Under the pieces are notes generated by a model. The model was not told where the DNA came from. It saw only the letters and a program-made list of their open reading frames with translations, and made no database searches. DNA of 64,000 bases from Acidobacteriota bacterium (lineage in GTDB: Bacteria; Acidobacteriota; Terriglobia; Terriglobales; Acidobacteriaceae): assembly GCA_021780075.1 (NCBI GenBank), contig JAJXZL010000003.1, positions 31,442-95,441 of the forward strand, given 5' to 3'. The position numbers and the translations under genes were made by a program. Positions 1 through 7,868 of the stretch are shown here, one piece after another. Positions within the stretch are counted from its first letter, which is position 1. Each line of letters starts with the position of its first letter.

Positions 1-42
1 CGCAATCTGGTCACTCAACCTCGTTTCGACCTGCAAATTCAT
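1..42 (-). CDS. possible start of a gene leaving the window (partial)
   Basis: An ATG on the minus strand at 42-40 opens a frame that stays open to the window edge (MNLQVETRLSDQIA). A purine-rich GAAGGG lies about 8 bases upstream. It follows the sigma-54 activator by about 60 bases in the same direction, so a sensor kinase or other partner of that regulator would fit. Fourteen residues are too few to name a family, and the call rests only on frame, ribosome-binding site and position. Confidence 0.3.
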   Translation of the reverse strand, partial: MNLQVETRLSDQIA

Positions 43-100
43 CGCAATGCCCTTCGCCTTTCCGTGGAGCCGGCTTGTCGCCTGTGCCTGCCGAACCGTC

Positions 101-1366
101 TTAGTTCACCGTCAACCCAAAATCGATCTCCTGCGAGGTCAGCACCGGCTCATCGCCGGCCAGAATTGCCGCGCGCTCCAGCACATGCTCAAGCTCGCGC
201 ACATTGCCCGGCCAGGGATGCGCCGCCAGTTTAGCCACTGCGGCTGCGTCAATGCGCTTCACAGGAGTTTCGCGGCCCAGGCGCTCCAGAAAGTGATCCA
301 CCAGGAGCGGCAGGTCCTCGATGTGTTCAACCAGGGCCGGTGTGCGAATCAAAAAAACAGCGAGCCGGTAGTAAAGATCTGCGCGGAATGTTCCCGTCTG
401 TGTGTGCTGCACGAGCGGCCGGTGCGTCGCGGCCAGGATGCGCACATCGACTTTGACCGTCTCGTTGTCGCCCACCCTCTGCAACTCTCCGCTCTCAACA
501 AAGCGCAGCAGTTTGGACTGTAGGGCGAGCGGCATTTCGCCAATCTCGTCGAGGAAGAGTGTGCCGCCCTCGGCAGCCTCGATGCGCCCTACGCGCCCCT
601 GCACCGCGCCGGTAAAGGCTCCACGGGTGTGGCCAAACAACTCGGATTCGAGCAGTGCTTCAGGAATCGCAGCGCAGTTGATGGCGATGAACGGCTTGCG
701 GCTGCGGGTGGAGAGGCGGTGCAATGCCTCGGCCACCAATTCCTTGCCTGAACCTGTTGGGCCCTCAATCAACACTGGAGTCGAGCGCGGCGCCACCAGC
801 CGGATGCGGCGGCTCACCTCCAGCATGCAGGGAGCATCGCCTATCAGCTCTGGGAGTCGCTCGCCGGCAGCGCACGTTCTGGGGCTGCAGGAGTGCTCCG
901 CGCTGACCGCTGCAACTGCGGGCTTTTCAAGAGCGGGTGCGGAATGAGACGGTGTTTGAACCGCCTGCAGCGTGGGAGCCGCATTCCACGCGGCGGTATC
1001 CGCGTCCTGGCTGCGGCGCAAGGCGTAAAGCAACTCCTGGCGATGAGACCCGCGCGGACTCTGTTGCACAGCCGTTCCGTCGACGCTCAGCAGGTCCACT
1101 TCGGGAAAGAACATCCTGAAATCCCTCAGAAACTCGCCATGATCGAGATCAGGCAGCCAGGAGTCGACGATGACAGCCTCAGGGGCTGCGGCGACCACTT
1201 CAGTCCAGGCAGCCGCGCCCCCCTCGGCCTCGCGCACCTGCCAGCGCAGGCCGGTGAGAATCTCGTTGAGCCGCTGACGAAAGCTGCGATCGGCGCTGGC
1301 CACCAGCGCAGTGCGCGGCCGTATGCGCGGGACTATAGGAAGCACTGGGACCGGAAAGGCTTGCAT
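101..1366 (-). CDS. sigma-54 interacting AAA+ activator with receiver-like domain, lacking an HTH
   Basis: This is a bacterial enhancer-binding protein that would remodel sigma-54 RNA polymerase at the cost of ATP. Residues 18-115 form a receiver-like domain with a possible phospho-acceptor Asp68 (VDSWLPDL). Only one Asp of the usual N-terminal acidic pair is present, and no clear switch lysine is seen, so phosphorylation is uncertain. Residues 172-400 are the AAA+ core: Walker A GPTGSGKE at 202-209, the sigma-54-contacting GAFTGA loop at 249-254 and Walker B GGTLFLDE at 267-274. The protein stops right after the AAA+ lid (PWPGNVREL plus about 35 residues) and has no Fis-type helix-turn-helix, as known for FlgR-like activators. 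The ATG has a good GAAGGAGA site. It lies 44 bases after the OmpR-type regulator, probably in one operon. Confidence 0.9.
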   Translation of the reverse strand: MQAFPVPVLPIVPRIRPRTALVASADRSFRQRLNEILTGLRWQVREAEGGAAAWTEVVAAAPEAVIVDSWLPDLDHGEFLRDFRMFFPEVDLLSVDGTAVQQSPRGSHRQELLYALRRSQDADTAAWNAAPTLQAVQTPSHSAPALEKPAVAAVSAEHSCSPRTCAAGERLPELIGDAPCMLEVSRRIRLVAPRSTPVLIEGPTGSGKELVAEALHRLSTRSRKPFIAINCAAIPEALLESELFGHTRGAFTGAVQGRVGRIEAAEGGTLFLDEIGEMPLALQSKLLRFVESGELQRVGDNETVKVDVRILAATHRPLVQHTQTGTFRADLYYRLAVFLIRTPALVEHIEDLPLLVDHFLERLGRETPVKRIDAAAVAKLAAHPWPGNVRELEHVLERAAILAGDEPVLTSQEIDFGLTVN

Positions 1367-1410
1367 TGCGATTCTCCTTCGATTCGAATACTGCGTACCA
1401 TTTGGCGCAT

Positions 1411-2163
1411 CTACTGCGCCTCAACTGCAGAACCTGCTGCATGCATCACAATTGCCGCCACGGCAGGCGCAGGAGGCGCCTGAGCGATGAGCTCGCTCTC
1501 AGCGGGAACCATGTATCCCTGGCCCCGTACTGTCCGCACCAACCTGCCGGGGGCAGGATCCTTGAGTTTGCGGCGGAGGTAATTCACATAGACGTCCACA
1601 ATGTTGGTGGTCTGCGCAGGCTCCATGTTCCAGACCGCTTCCAGTAGCTCTACGCGTGAAACGCAGTGGCCACGGTTGAGCATCAAGTGCTCCAATAACG
1701 CAAATTCTTTGTTTGTAAGCTCAATGGAGTCTCCGGCGCGATGGACAGAGTGGTCCAGGCGGCTCAGTTCCAGATCGCCGGCGCGCAACAGCAGCCTGGC
1801 TTCGCGCTTGCGCCTCAGAAGTGCGCGGCAGCGGGCACGCAGTTCATGCAGACTGAAGGGCTTCACCATCAGGTCATCGGCGCCGCGATCCAGACAGCGC
1901 ACCCGTGTGTCCACTTCCTGCCGCGCAGTCAGCACCAGCACGGGCAGATCGGCATCCATGGCACGCAGCTCGTCAAGAACCTGCTCCCCATCCTTGATCG
2001 GCAAATTCAAATCGAGGATCGTAAGGTCCGGCAGTTCCTCGCGAAACGCCTCCACTGCTGCGGCTCCGTCATACGCCAGGCGGACGTGATGCCCGTCAGC
2101 CTCCAGCCCGCGGCTCAGGAACAGCCCCAGCGCCCCGTCGTCTTCGGCAATCAGCAATCTCAT
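1411..2163 (-). CDS. OmpR/PhoB-family response regulator
   Basis: This is a DNA-binding two-component response regulator of about 250 residues. The receiver domain (1-115) has the acidic pair in IAEDD, the phospho-acceptor Asp in ILDLNLP and the switch Lys in VKPFS. The C-terminal winged helix (about 130-225) carries the typical VDVYVNYLRRKL recognition region and RTVRGQGYMV wing. A short Ala/Pro-rich tail follows. I chose the ATG at 2163 because AAAGG sits five bases before it; the GTG directly upstream is too close to that site. The next gene on the strand is the sigma-54 activator. No complete histidine kinase is in the window, so the signal is unknown. Confidence 0.9.
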   Translation of the reverse strand: MRLLIAEDDGALGLFLSRGLEADGHHVRLAYDGAAAVEAFREELPDLTILDLNLPIKDGEQVLDELRAMDADLPVLVLTARQEVDTRVRCLDRGADDLMVKPFSLHELRARCRALLRRKREARLLLRAGDLELSRLDHSVHRAGDSIELTNKEFALLEHLMLNRGHCVSRVELLEAVWNMEPAQTTNIVDVYVNYLRRKLKDPAPGRLVRTVRGQGYMVPAESELIAQAPPAPAVAAIVMHAAGSAVEAQ

Positions 2164-2166
2164 CAC

Positions 2167-2446
2167 AGCCTTTCTATGCGGCCGATTCGCAGCGTGATTT
2201 ACCTGCCGCTACCCCGCCGTCCGCAAGGTTTTAACGTGCGCTAACCTGCGGCTCCACTCCACCTTGCCGTGCGGCCGCGAGGAACTCAAGACAGATGAGA
2301 AAAAAGAAAGAGACTTGATTCCGGGAATGGAATTCCTCATGAGAGAGTTCCAAAACGGAGATGGATACTGCGAGCACCTGTCGGGGCCTCACCGCCCTGC
2401 GGATGCCCCGAGCCAAGGGAAGAACGAAGAAACTATGAAAAGCCTG
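2167..2446. other. intergenic region between divergent regulator and lexA
   Basis: About 280 bases separate the response regulator (minus) from the lexA promoter (plus). Short palindromes are present (ATTCCGGGAAT and GGAATTCC near 2318-2336). I see no convincing gene, and I cannot assign these palindromes to a known operator. Confidence 0.4.
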
Positions 2447-2474
2447 TTGCAATTCGCTTTTTATTCGCTATAAT
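2447..2474 (+). promoter_or_regulatory. lexA promoter, predicted leaderless
   Basis: TTGCAA at 2447-2452 and a perfect TATAAT at 2469-2474 are separated by 16 bases, a good housekeeping-sigma promoter. Transcription would normally start 6-8 bases after the -10 box, which falls on or next to the lexA ATG at 2481. No Shine-Dalgarno sequence is visible. The mRNA is therefore predicted to be leaderless or nearly so. Confidence 0.65.
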
Positions 2475-2480
2475 GCGCCC

Positions 2481-3086
2481 ATGGCTGTCACGCGAAGGCA
2501 AAAAGAGGTTCTCGATTTTCTTGAGTCGTTTGTCACCCGCAACGGTTACTCCCCTTCATTTGAGGAGATTGCGCGCGGCATGGGACTGAAGAGTCTGGCC
2601 ACTGTCCACAAGCACATCACCAACCTTGAGCGGAAGGGGATGCTCGACCGGGTTCATAATCGCAGCCGCTCGATTGATGTGCTGCCGCCGGGCGCGCGCT
2701 CGCGCACCAGTGACCGGCTTCCGCTTGCCGGGCGCATCGCAGCGGGCTTGCCGGTGGAGACGACCGAGGTGCCCGAAAGTATTTCCCTGCATGATGTGGT
2801 CGGAAACCGCGATGTTTTTGCCCTGGAGGTACGGGGGGACTCCATGCGCGACGAGCACATTATCAATGGCGATTATGTACTGGTAGAGCGCACGCGCACT
2901 GCCCGCCAGGGAGAGATCGTGGTTGCGCTCGTGCATGGGGCTGAAACCACCCTGAAGCGCTTCTATTCCGAGGGCCAGGTGGTCCGCCTGCAGCCGGCCA
3001 ACATTGAGATGGAACCGATCTATGTTCCAGCAGCGCAGGTGGCAATTCAGGGCCGCGTGCTCGGTGTGCTGCGCAAATACCGCTGA
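2481..3086 (+). CDS. lexA: LexA repressor
   Basis: LexA represses SOS genes and cleaves itself when RecA filaments form on damaged DNA. The 201-residue protein has an N-terminal winged helix-turn-helix (residues 1-65, SFEEIARGMGLKSLATVHKHI) and a C-terminal S24 peptidase domain. The self-cleavage site is Ala83-Gly84 (LPLAGRIAAG), the nucleophile is Ser121 (GDSM) and the general-base lysine is Lys159 (TTLKRF). All catalytic elements are present, so the protein should be functional. The gene is monocistronic and ends at a bidirectional hairpin shared with trxA. LexA normally controls its own promoter, but I could not recognise an operator here. Confidence 0.97.
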   Translation: MAVTRRQKEVLDFLESFVTRNGYSPSFEEIARGMGLKSLATVHKHITNLERKGMLDRVHNRSRSIDVLPPGARSRTSDRLPLAGRIAAGLPVETTEVPESISLHDVVGNRDVFALEVRGDSMRDEHIINGDYVLVERTRTARQGEIVVALVHGAETTLKRFYSEGQVVRLQPANIEMEPIYVPAAQVAIQGRVLGVLRKYR

Positions 3087-3111
3087 AGCCACAGTGGCTA
3101 TCCGAAATGCA

Positions 3112-3139
3112 AAAGGCCCGGCGAAATCGCCGGGCCTTT
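3112..3139. terminator. bidirectional terminator between lexA and trxA
   Basis: A perfect 12-bp stem (AAAGGCCCGGCG / CGCCGGGCCTTT) with an AAAT loop sits between the convergent lexA and trxA stop codons. The A/T-rich ends of the arms give short U-tracts in both directions. Confidence 0.85.
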
Positions 3140-3159
3140 CCACTTCCATGCGTCGCTTT

Positions 3160-3492
3160 TTATGCGAGGAGACGCTGTACCTTCTCTTCAATCACATTCT
3201 GGGGCGCATAGCCCACAATCTGATCCGCGATCATGCCTCCCTTGACAAACAGAAGCGTGGGAATGCCGCGAATGCCGAAGCGCGAAGCCGTAGCGCCATT
3301 CTCATCGACGTTCACCTTTGCCACCTTCAGCTTGCCGGCATAGGCTGCCGCCACGCCATCAACAATGGGTCCAATGGCCTTGCACGGACCGCACCAGACC
3401 GCCCAGAAATCCACCAGAACCGGCTGCTCGCTGCGCAGCACTTCCTGGTCAAACGTTGCATCGCTAACTTCAAGAACTCCCAATCCAGCCAT
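3160..3492 (-). CDS. trxA: thioredoxin
   Basis: This is a cytoplasmic thiol-disulfide oxidoreductase of 110 residues, the usual length. The redox site WCGPC is at residues 33-37 and the cis-proline is in GIPTLLF. Other thioredoxin landmarks are the buried-Asp-containing VLVDFWA strand and KVNVDEN. The ATG has a strong GGGAGGA site. It appears to be transcribed alone: upstream lies a terminator-like hairpin at 3653-3684 and a weak promoter candidate (TAGAAT read leftward at 3546-3541). Confidence 0.95.
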   Translation of the reverse strand: MAGLGVLEVSDATFDQEVLRSEQPVLVDFWAVWCGPCKAIGPIVDGVAAAYAGKLKVAKVNVDENGATASRFGIRGIPTLLFVKGGMIADQIVGYAPQNVIEEKVQRLLA

Positions 3493-3652
3493 GTTCCTCC
3501 CTTGCTTTACCTGCCTGTTTCAAGTGTACCGGCAATCGTCATTCTATGGGATGCGGTCCCGGTGCAAAAGGTCGCAGGTCACAGCCGATCCTCACATGCA
3601 GAAGGACTTGGCCGGAGGCAGAAGGGATCATGAGTGATGCCGGCAAATTAAA

Positions 3653-3684
3653 AGCGCCCGGATCCAGAAAGGACCTCGGGCGCT
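3653..3684 (-). terminator. intrinsic terminator-like hairpin between thrB and trxA
   Basis: AGCGCCCG (3653-3660) pairs with CGGGCGCT (3677-3684), with extra partial pairing inside. Read on the minus strand it is followed by TTTTAATTT, a U-rich tail. It could end transcription from the thr operon or from an RNA in the preceding non-coding stretch, and it separates these from trxA. Confidence 0.6.
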
Positions 3685-3896
3685 AGAGCAGCCCTCCCCC
3701 AGAACTGCCCACCGTGCGAATGTAGGTGTTCTTGTGTGCATTAGCAAGCAAACTTAGGTAACGATTACGAGCAGAATTACCCGGTGACTACTCAGGACGT
3801 AAACATCGCCCAGGGTAGCAGTTACGCTTAAGTTAACAGCGTGGTATTCCCCGCGATGAGTCAAGTCGCAAATCCACGTGCGCCAAAGGGTTCGCT
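3685..3896. other. non-coding stretch with nested inverted repeats (candidate structured RNA)
   Basis: This region downstream of thrB has no plausible gene. It contains three nested complementary segments in the right order for one long irregular hairpin: AACTTA 3751-3756 with TAAGTT 3829-3834, GTAAC 3758-3762 with GTTAC 3821-3825, and TACCC 3778-3782 with GGGTA 3813-3817. Read on the minus strand the structure is followed after about 70 bases by the terminator at 3684-3653. It could be the 3' UTR of the thr operon, a small RNA, or a leader ahead of trxA. I do not recognise a named family. Confidence 0.35.
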
Positions 3897-4811
3897 TCAA
3901 ACTGACGCGCTATACGGCCTTGCACCGGCGACCTCAAATCGGCAAACCTGCAGCTCCGCATCTGGCAAGCCTCTGATGGCATTGAGAATTGCTGCCGATG
4001 CTGGTTCGATGCTTTCTTCTCCGTCGATGATCATCAACACTGCGGGCCCAGCACCGCTGAGGGCAGCGCCCAGAATGCCGTTGCTGCCCGCAAGCGGGAG
4101 CAACGGCGCGAGCAAGGGACAGATAGGAGAGCGATACGGCTGGTGCAGTCGATCCTTCATTGCCAGGCGAAGCAGATCGCCGCGTCCCTGAGCGAAGGCC
4201 AGTCCCAGCAGAGAAACTGCCTGAATGTTCATCACGGCATCCGCGCGCGAGTAGCTCTCTGGCAATACGGCGCGGGCTTTGCTGGTAGCGAGCGGATCCG
4301 CGGGAAGAACGATGATTGCGCGCCACTCGGTTGGCGGGACAACGCGCGCGTAATGCACTGCGCGTCCTTCGTTTGCCGCCGTGACATACCCTCCCAGCCA
4401 GCACGCGGCGGCGTTGTCCGGATGCCCTTCCAGGGCACATGCCTCTTCCAGTATTTGTTCAGGGCTCCAGCCAAGCTGGCCAAAATGCACAGCCATGGCC
4501 ACTGCGGCCAGCCTGCCCGCCGCGGACGAACCGCAGCCCATGCCTAGCGGAATCCCGTTAACCATACGCATGGCCAGGGGAATAACCGGCCTGTCGTTCT
4601 CTGCCAAGAGTCTCTTGTAAACATCCAGGATGAGATTATTCTCAATCTGCGCACAGCGCTTAGCGTCGCGGCCGGTTGCATCGATCTGAAACTCTGTGGC
4701 CTTTTTGGCCTCAATCTCAAGAAAGATATCCACCGCGACGGCTGCAGCGTCAAAACCGGGCCCTAGATTGGCTGACGTGGCGGGTAGTCGAAGACTTAGC
4801 GGAGCGCACAT
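3897..4811 (-). CDS. thrB: homoserine kinase
   Basis: ThrB phosphorylates L-homoserine with ATP, the penultimate step of threonine synthesis. The 304-residue protein is a GHMP kinase: the N-terminal PATSANLGPGFD motif is at residues 10-21 and the ATP-binding glycine/serine loop IPLGMGCGSSAAG at 87-99. The C-terminal GHMP motif GAALSGAGPAVLMI is also present. Its ATG overlaps the thrC stop (TGATG), so the two are translationally coupled. It is the last gene of the murB-thrC-thrB unit. Confidence 0.95.
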   Translation of the reverse strand: MCAPLSLRLPATSANLGPGFDAAAVAVDIFLEIEAKKATEFQIDATGRDAKRCAQIENNLILDVYKRLLAENDRPVIPLAMRMVNGIPLGMGCGSSAAGRLAAVAMAVHFGQLGWSPEQILEEACALEGHPDNAAACWLGGYVTAANEGRAVHYARVVPPTEWRAIIVLPADPLATSKARAVLPESYSRADAVMNIQAVSLLGLAFAQGRGDLLRLAMKDRLHQPYRSPICPLLAPLLPLAGSNGILGAALSGAGPAVLMIIDGEESIEPASAAILNAIRGLPDAELQVCRFEVAGARPYSASV

Positions 4812-6163
4812 CAGGCACTGCCTTTCAGCGCGGACAGCACTGCCGAGGGAGTGGCATCGACCGACACGGCATTGCGCCGCAGGGCATTCACATCCGCCTC
4901 GTGGCCTGCGATTTCCTGCTCATTCAGCAGCGTGCCGCGATGAAAATCGATGGTGTAATCGGCGTCCTTGAGCGTGTGGCCGGTCAGCAGGAGCACGACG
5001 GTCTCGCCCGGGGCCACCTTGCCATCGGCACGCAGTTTTTTAAGCCCTGCCAGCGTGACGGCAGAGGCCGGCTCGCAGCCGAGGCCCTCTGCGCCGAGTT
5101 CCGCCTTGGCAATGGCGATCTCCGTTTCGGTAACGTCAAGGCACCAGCCACCCGTTTCCTTTATGACCCGCGCAGCCTTGCGCCACGATGCTGGATTGCC
5201 GATGCGAATTGCCGTAGCGCGGGTGTGCGCCTCCACCGGCTCCATTGCAGCGCCGTTGCTTGCGGCAAAGCTGCGCACCAGAGGGTTGGCTCCCTCGGCC
5301 TGAATGACGGAGATGCGCGGCACCCTGGCCACAAGGCCCAGCTCATAGAGCTCGCGGAAGCCCTTGCCGAGGGCCGAACTGTTGGCCAGATTGCCGCCTG
5401 GCACGATCAGATGGTCGGGCACGGTCCAGTCAAACGCTTCGGCAATCTCGAAGGCCGGTGTCTTTTGCCCTTCCAGGCGATACGGGTTCACGGAGTTGAG
5501 CAGATAAATCGGCGCCTCGAGCACAATCTCAGTGAGAACGCGGACACAGCCGTCGAAGTCGGTCTTCAACTGGCAGGTCACCGCGCCGTAGTCCATGGCT
5601 TGCGACAGCTTGCCCCATGCAATTTTTCCCTCGGGGATCAGCACCAGGCTGCGCAACCCTGCGCGCGCAGCATAAGCGGCCATGGCTGCTGATGTGTTGC
5701 CTGTCGAAGCGCAGGCCACCCACTCAAAGCCACGCTCATGCGCCACGCTTAATGCCGCCGTCATTCCAGTGTCTTTGAAGGAACCGGTTGGATTCATGCC
5801 CTGATGCTTGGCAAAGAGCTTATCCATACCCAGGGTCTTTGCGGTGCGAATCAGCGGATAGAGCGGCGTGTTGCCCTCGCGCAGGGTCACGGCGTTGCCA
5901 AAGCTGTCCAGGATCGGCAGAAGCTCGCGGAATCGCCAGACGCCGGACTGGTCAAGCGTCTCAAGAGAACTGCGGCGTTCGCGCCAGAGCCACTTGAGCG
6001 CGCCGGGATTGGGCCGATCATGGCCGTGGCGCTGGCTCCAGCCCGCGTACTCCACCTCAAAAAGATCGCCACACCGGGCGCACCGAAAATCGGGCAGGGC
6101 GTCGGAGCCGGAGATGAGTTCTCCGCATCCGATACAGCGTAACTGGTGCAGATTGTCGTTCAT
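4811..6163 (-). CDS. thrC: threonine synthase
   Basis: ThrC converts O-phosphohomoserine to threonine with pyridoxal phosphate. The 450-residue protein begins with a four-cysteine zinc ribbon (Cys10, Cys13, Cys28, Cys31), as in several bacterial threonine synthases. The PLP lysine is Lys130 in MNPTGSFKDTGM, and GNTSAAMAAYAARAG fits the phosphate-binding region. Length and motifs are typical. It is followed without a gap by thrB. The upstream murB stop is 59 bases away, so a common transcript is likely. Confidence 0.95.
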   Translation of the reverse strand: MNDNLHQLRCIGCGELISGSDALPDFRCARCGDLFEVEYAGWSQRHGHDRPNPGALKWLWRERRSSLETLDQSGVWRFRELLPILDSFGNAVTLREGNTPLYPLIRTAKTLGMDKLFAKHQGMNPTGSFKDTGMTAALSVAHERGFEWVACASTGNTSAAMAAYAARAGLRSLVLIPEGKIAWGKLSQAMDYGAVTCQLKTDFDGCVRVLTEIVLEAPIYLLNSVNPYRLEGQKTPAFEIAEAFDWTVPDHLIVPGGNLANSSALGKGFRELYELGLVARVPRISVIQAEGANPLVRSFAASNGAAMEPVEAHTRATAIRIGNPASWRKAARVIKETGGWCLDVTETEIAIAKAELGAEGLGCEPASAVTLAGLKKLRADGKVAPGETVVLLLTGHTLKDADYTIDFHRGTLLNEQEIAGHEADVNALRRNAVSVDATPSAVLSALKGSA

Positions 6164-6222
6164 GCCTGCATTCAGGTTACCAGCCTGCAGCGGCTTTTGC
6201 CGTGGGCTGATGGCATGAGGTT

Positions 6223-7281
6223 CTAGAAGCCGACCATCACCGGCTCCATCTCCAACCGAATGCCAAAACGCACCTCGACTGCGTCCGCGATCTGGGCGGC
6301 GAGAGCGAGAATCGCATCAGCCGTGGCGCCGCCGCGGTTGATAAGCGCGAGCGTGTGCCGCGACGACACTCCGGCAGCTCCCAGTGCGTAGCCTTTGGTG
6401 AATCCGGCCTGCTCGATAAGCCAAGCGGCCGGAATCTTTACGCGTCCTGCATTTTCAGGCTCTGGCCCTGCTGGAAATCGCGGAGGCTGCTGGCCAATCA
6501 CGGCCGCTATATTCCGCACCTGCTCTTCAGACACCACAGGATTTTTGAAGAAGCTGCCCGCGCTGCGGCAATCCGGATCGCCTTCGCGCAACAGCATCCC
6601 TTTGGATTGCCGAACACGGCGCACCACCGCTGCGACCTCAATGAGGCTGGCCTCAGTGCCCTCAGGAAATGCGCGCAGCAGGTCTGCATAGCGCAGCGTG
6701 GGCGCGGCGCCCGGAGTCACCCGATAGTCCACGCGGGTGACGAGGTAGCGCCCTCGATCAGTTGAATTGAAGCGGCTGCGGCGATATGCAAATCCGCACT
6801 CCGGCGCAGTGAACTCAACGAAGCTGTGCTCGATCAGGTCGTAGGCTCGAACGCGTTCAATGGATGATGCGACCTCCTGCCCGTAGGCGCCGACATTCTG
6901 CACCGGCGTGCCACCCACCGTGCCGGGAATGCCGGCCAGGCACTCGATGCCGGCACAGTTGTCTGCGACCGCGCGCTCAACAAAACTGTCCCAGTCTTCT
7001 CCCGCAGCGGCCTGGTAGATGACCTGTCCAGACTGATCTTGCGTATCAGTTCGCGCAATGCCGTGCAGGCCCACCTGCACCACGAGGCCGTCAAAACCGG
7101 CATCGGCGACCAGCAGATTGCTGCCGCCGCCCAGCACAAACAAGGGCTGAGCGTGCTCGCCTGCCCATGCAGCCGCCTCGGCAATCTCCTCTTCGCTTGC
7201 AGCCTTTACAAACCAGCGGGCCGGGCCACCGATACCCAAGGTCGTGAAGGGGGCCAGCAGCTTGTTTTCTTCCAGGAGCAT
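6223..7281 (-). CDS. murB: UDP-N-acetylenolpyruvoylglucosamine reductase
   Basis: MurB reduces the enolpyruvyl group of UDP-GlcNAc-enolpyruvate to UDP-MurNAc with NADPH and FAD, in cytoplasmic peptidoglycan precursor synthesis. FAD-binding motifs are GIGGPARWFV near residue 16, GGGSNLLVAD at 51-60 and GIPGTVGGTPVQNVGAYG near 118-134. The active-site serine is Ser243 (SAGSFFKNP) and the C-terminal glutamate lies in LEMEPVMVGF. The 352-residue length and the YRRSRF segment fit the type I (E. coli-like) enzyme. It is the first gene of the unit with thrC and thrB. Confidence 0.95.
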   Translation of the reverse strand: MLLEENKLLAPFTTLGIGGPARWFVKAASEEEIAEAAAWAGEHAQPLFVLGGGSNLLVADAGFDGLVVQVGLHGIARTDTQDQSGQVIYQAAAGEDWDSFVERAVADNCAGIECLAGIPGTVGGTPVQNVGAYGQEVASSIERVRAYDLIEHSFVEFTAPECGFAYRRSRFNSTDRGRYLVTRVDYRVTPGAAPTLRYADLLRAFPEGTEASLIEVAAVVRRVRQSKGMLLREGDPDCRSAGSFFKNPVVSEEQVRNIAAVIGQQPPRFPAGPEPENAGRVKIPAAWLIEQAGFTKGYALGAAGVSSRHTLALINRGGATADAILALAAQIADAVEVRFGIRLEMEPVMVGF

Positions 7282-7352
7282 CGGCTCAAGGCTACACTAC
7301 CCGCATTTGACGGTAAAATGATTAAAGGCAACTTTCCCTGCCGGAGGCGACA

Positions 7353-7781
7353 ATGTACCCAGAATTGATGGTGATTCCCATGCGCGAGGAGCTGACGCGC
7401 GCCGGGATCAAGGAAACCCGCACCGCTGAAGATGTAGACGCCGCGCTTGCCCAGCCGGGCACGACGCTGCTGGTGGTCAACTCCATTTGCGGTTGCGCCG
7501 CAGGCAAGATGCGCCCCGGAGTGCGCCTGGCGCTGACAAACTCTGCCAGCCAGCCGGACCAAAAGATCACAGTGTTTGCCGGCCAGGACCGCGAGGCCAC
7601 TGAGCGCGCACGCAGCTACTTTGAGGGCAATCCCCCCACCTCACCGGCCATCGCCATTCTGCGCGACGGCAAGCTGGTCTACCTGATGCAGCGATTTGTG
7701 ATTGAGCAGGCCACCGCGCAGCAGATCGCGAGCGAATTGATTCGCGCCTTCGACGAGCTCTGCGCAAAGACAACTGCATAG
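7353..7781 (+). CDS. bacilliredoxin, BrxA/BrxB (YphP/YqiW) family
   Basis: This 142-residue protein matches the bacilliredoxin family, thiol-disulfide proteins that remove bacillithiol or other low-molecular-weight thiols from oxidised proteins. The signature CGC active site is at residues 46-48 (NSICGCAAGKMRPG), with the typical YPELMVIPMREELTRAG start and the FEGNPPTSPAIAIL segment. GGAGG lies six bases before the ATG. It is monocistronic with its own terminator. Whether this bacterium makes bacillithiol cannot be told from the window. Confidence 0.92.
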   Translation: MYPELMVIPMREELTRAGIKETRTAEDVDAALAQPGTTLLVVNSICGCAAGKMRPGVRLALTNSASQPDQKITVFAGQDREATERARSYFEGNPPTSPAIAILRDGKLVYLMQRFVIEQATAQQIASELIRAFDELCAKTTA

Positions 7782-7811
7782 ACCCGCCTGGCGAACAGGC
7801 ACAAGACAAGC

Positions 7812-7843
7812 AGAACGGCCTCCCCAAAATAGGAGGCCGTTCT
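7812..7843 (+). terminator. terminator after the bacilliredoxin gene
   Basis: A perfect 12-bp stem AGAACGGCCTCC / GGAGGCCGTTCT with an 8-base loop is followed by TATTTG. It lies between the convergent bacilliredoxin and permease genes and may work in both directions. Confidence 0.8.
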
Positions 7844-7868
7844 TATTTGCTCCAGACAATTTTTGGGC

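Noticed and set aside
2290..2440. Search for a LexA operator upstream of lexA.
   Set aside because: Short palindromes exist but none matches a known LexA box, and the box of this phylum is not something I can state with certainty.
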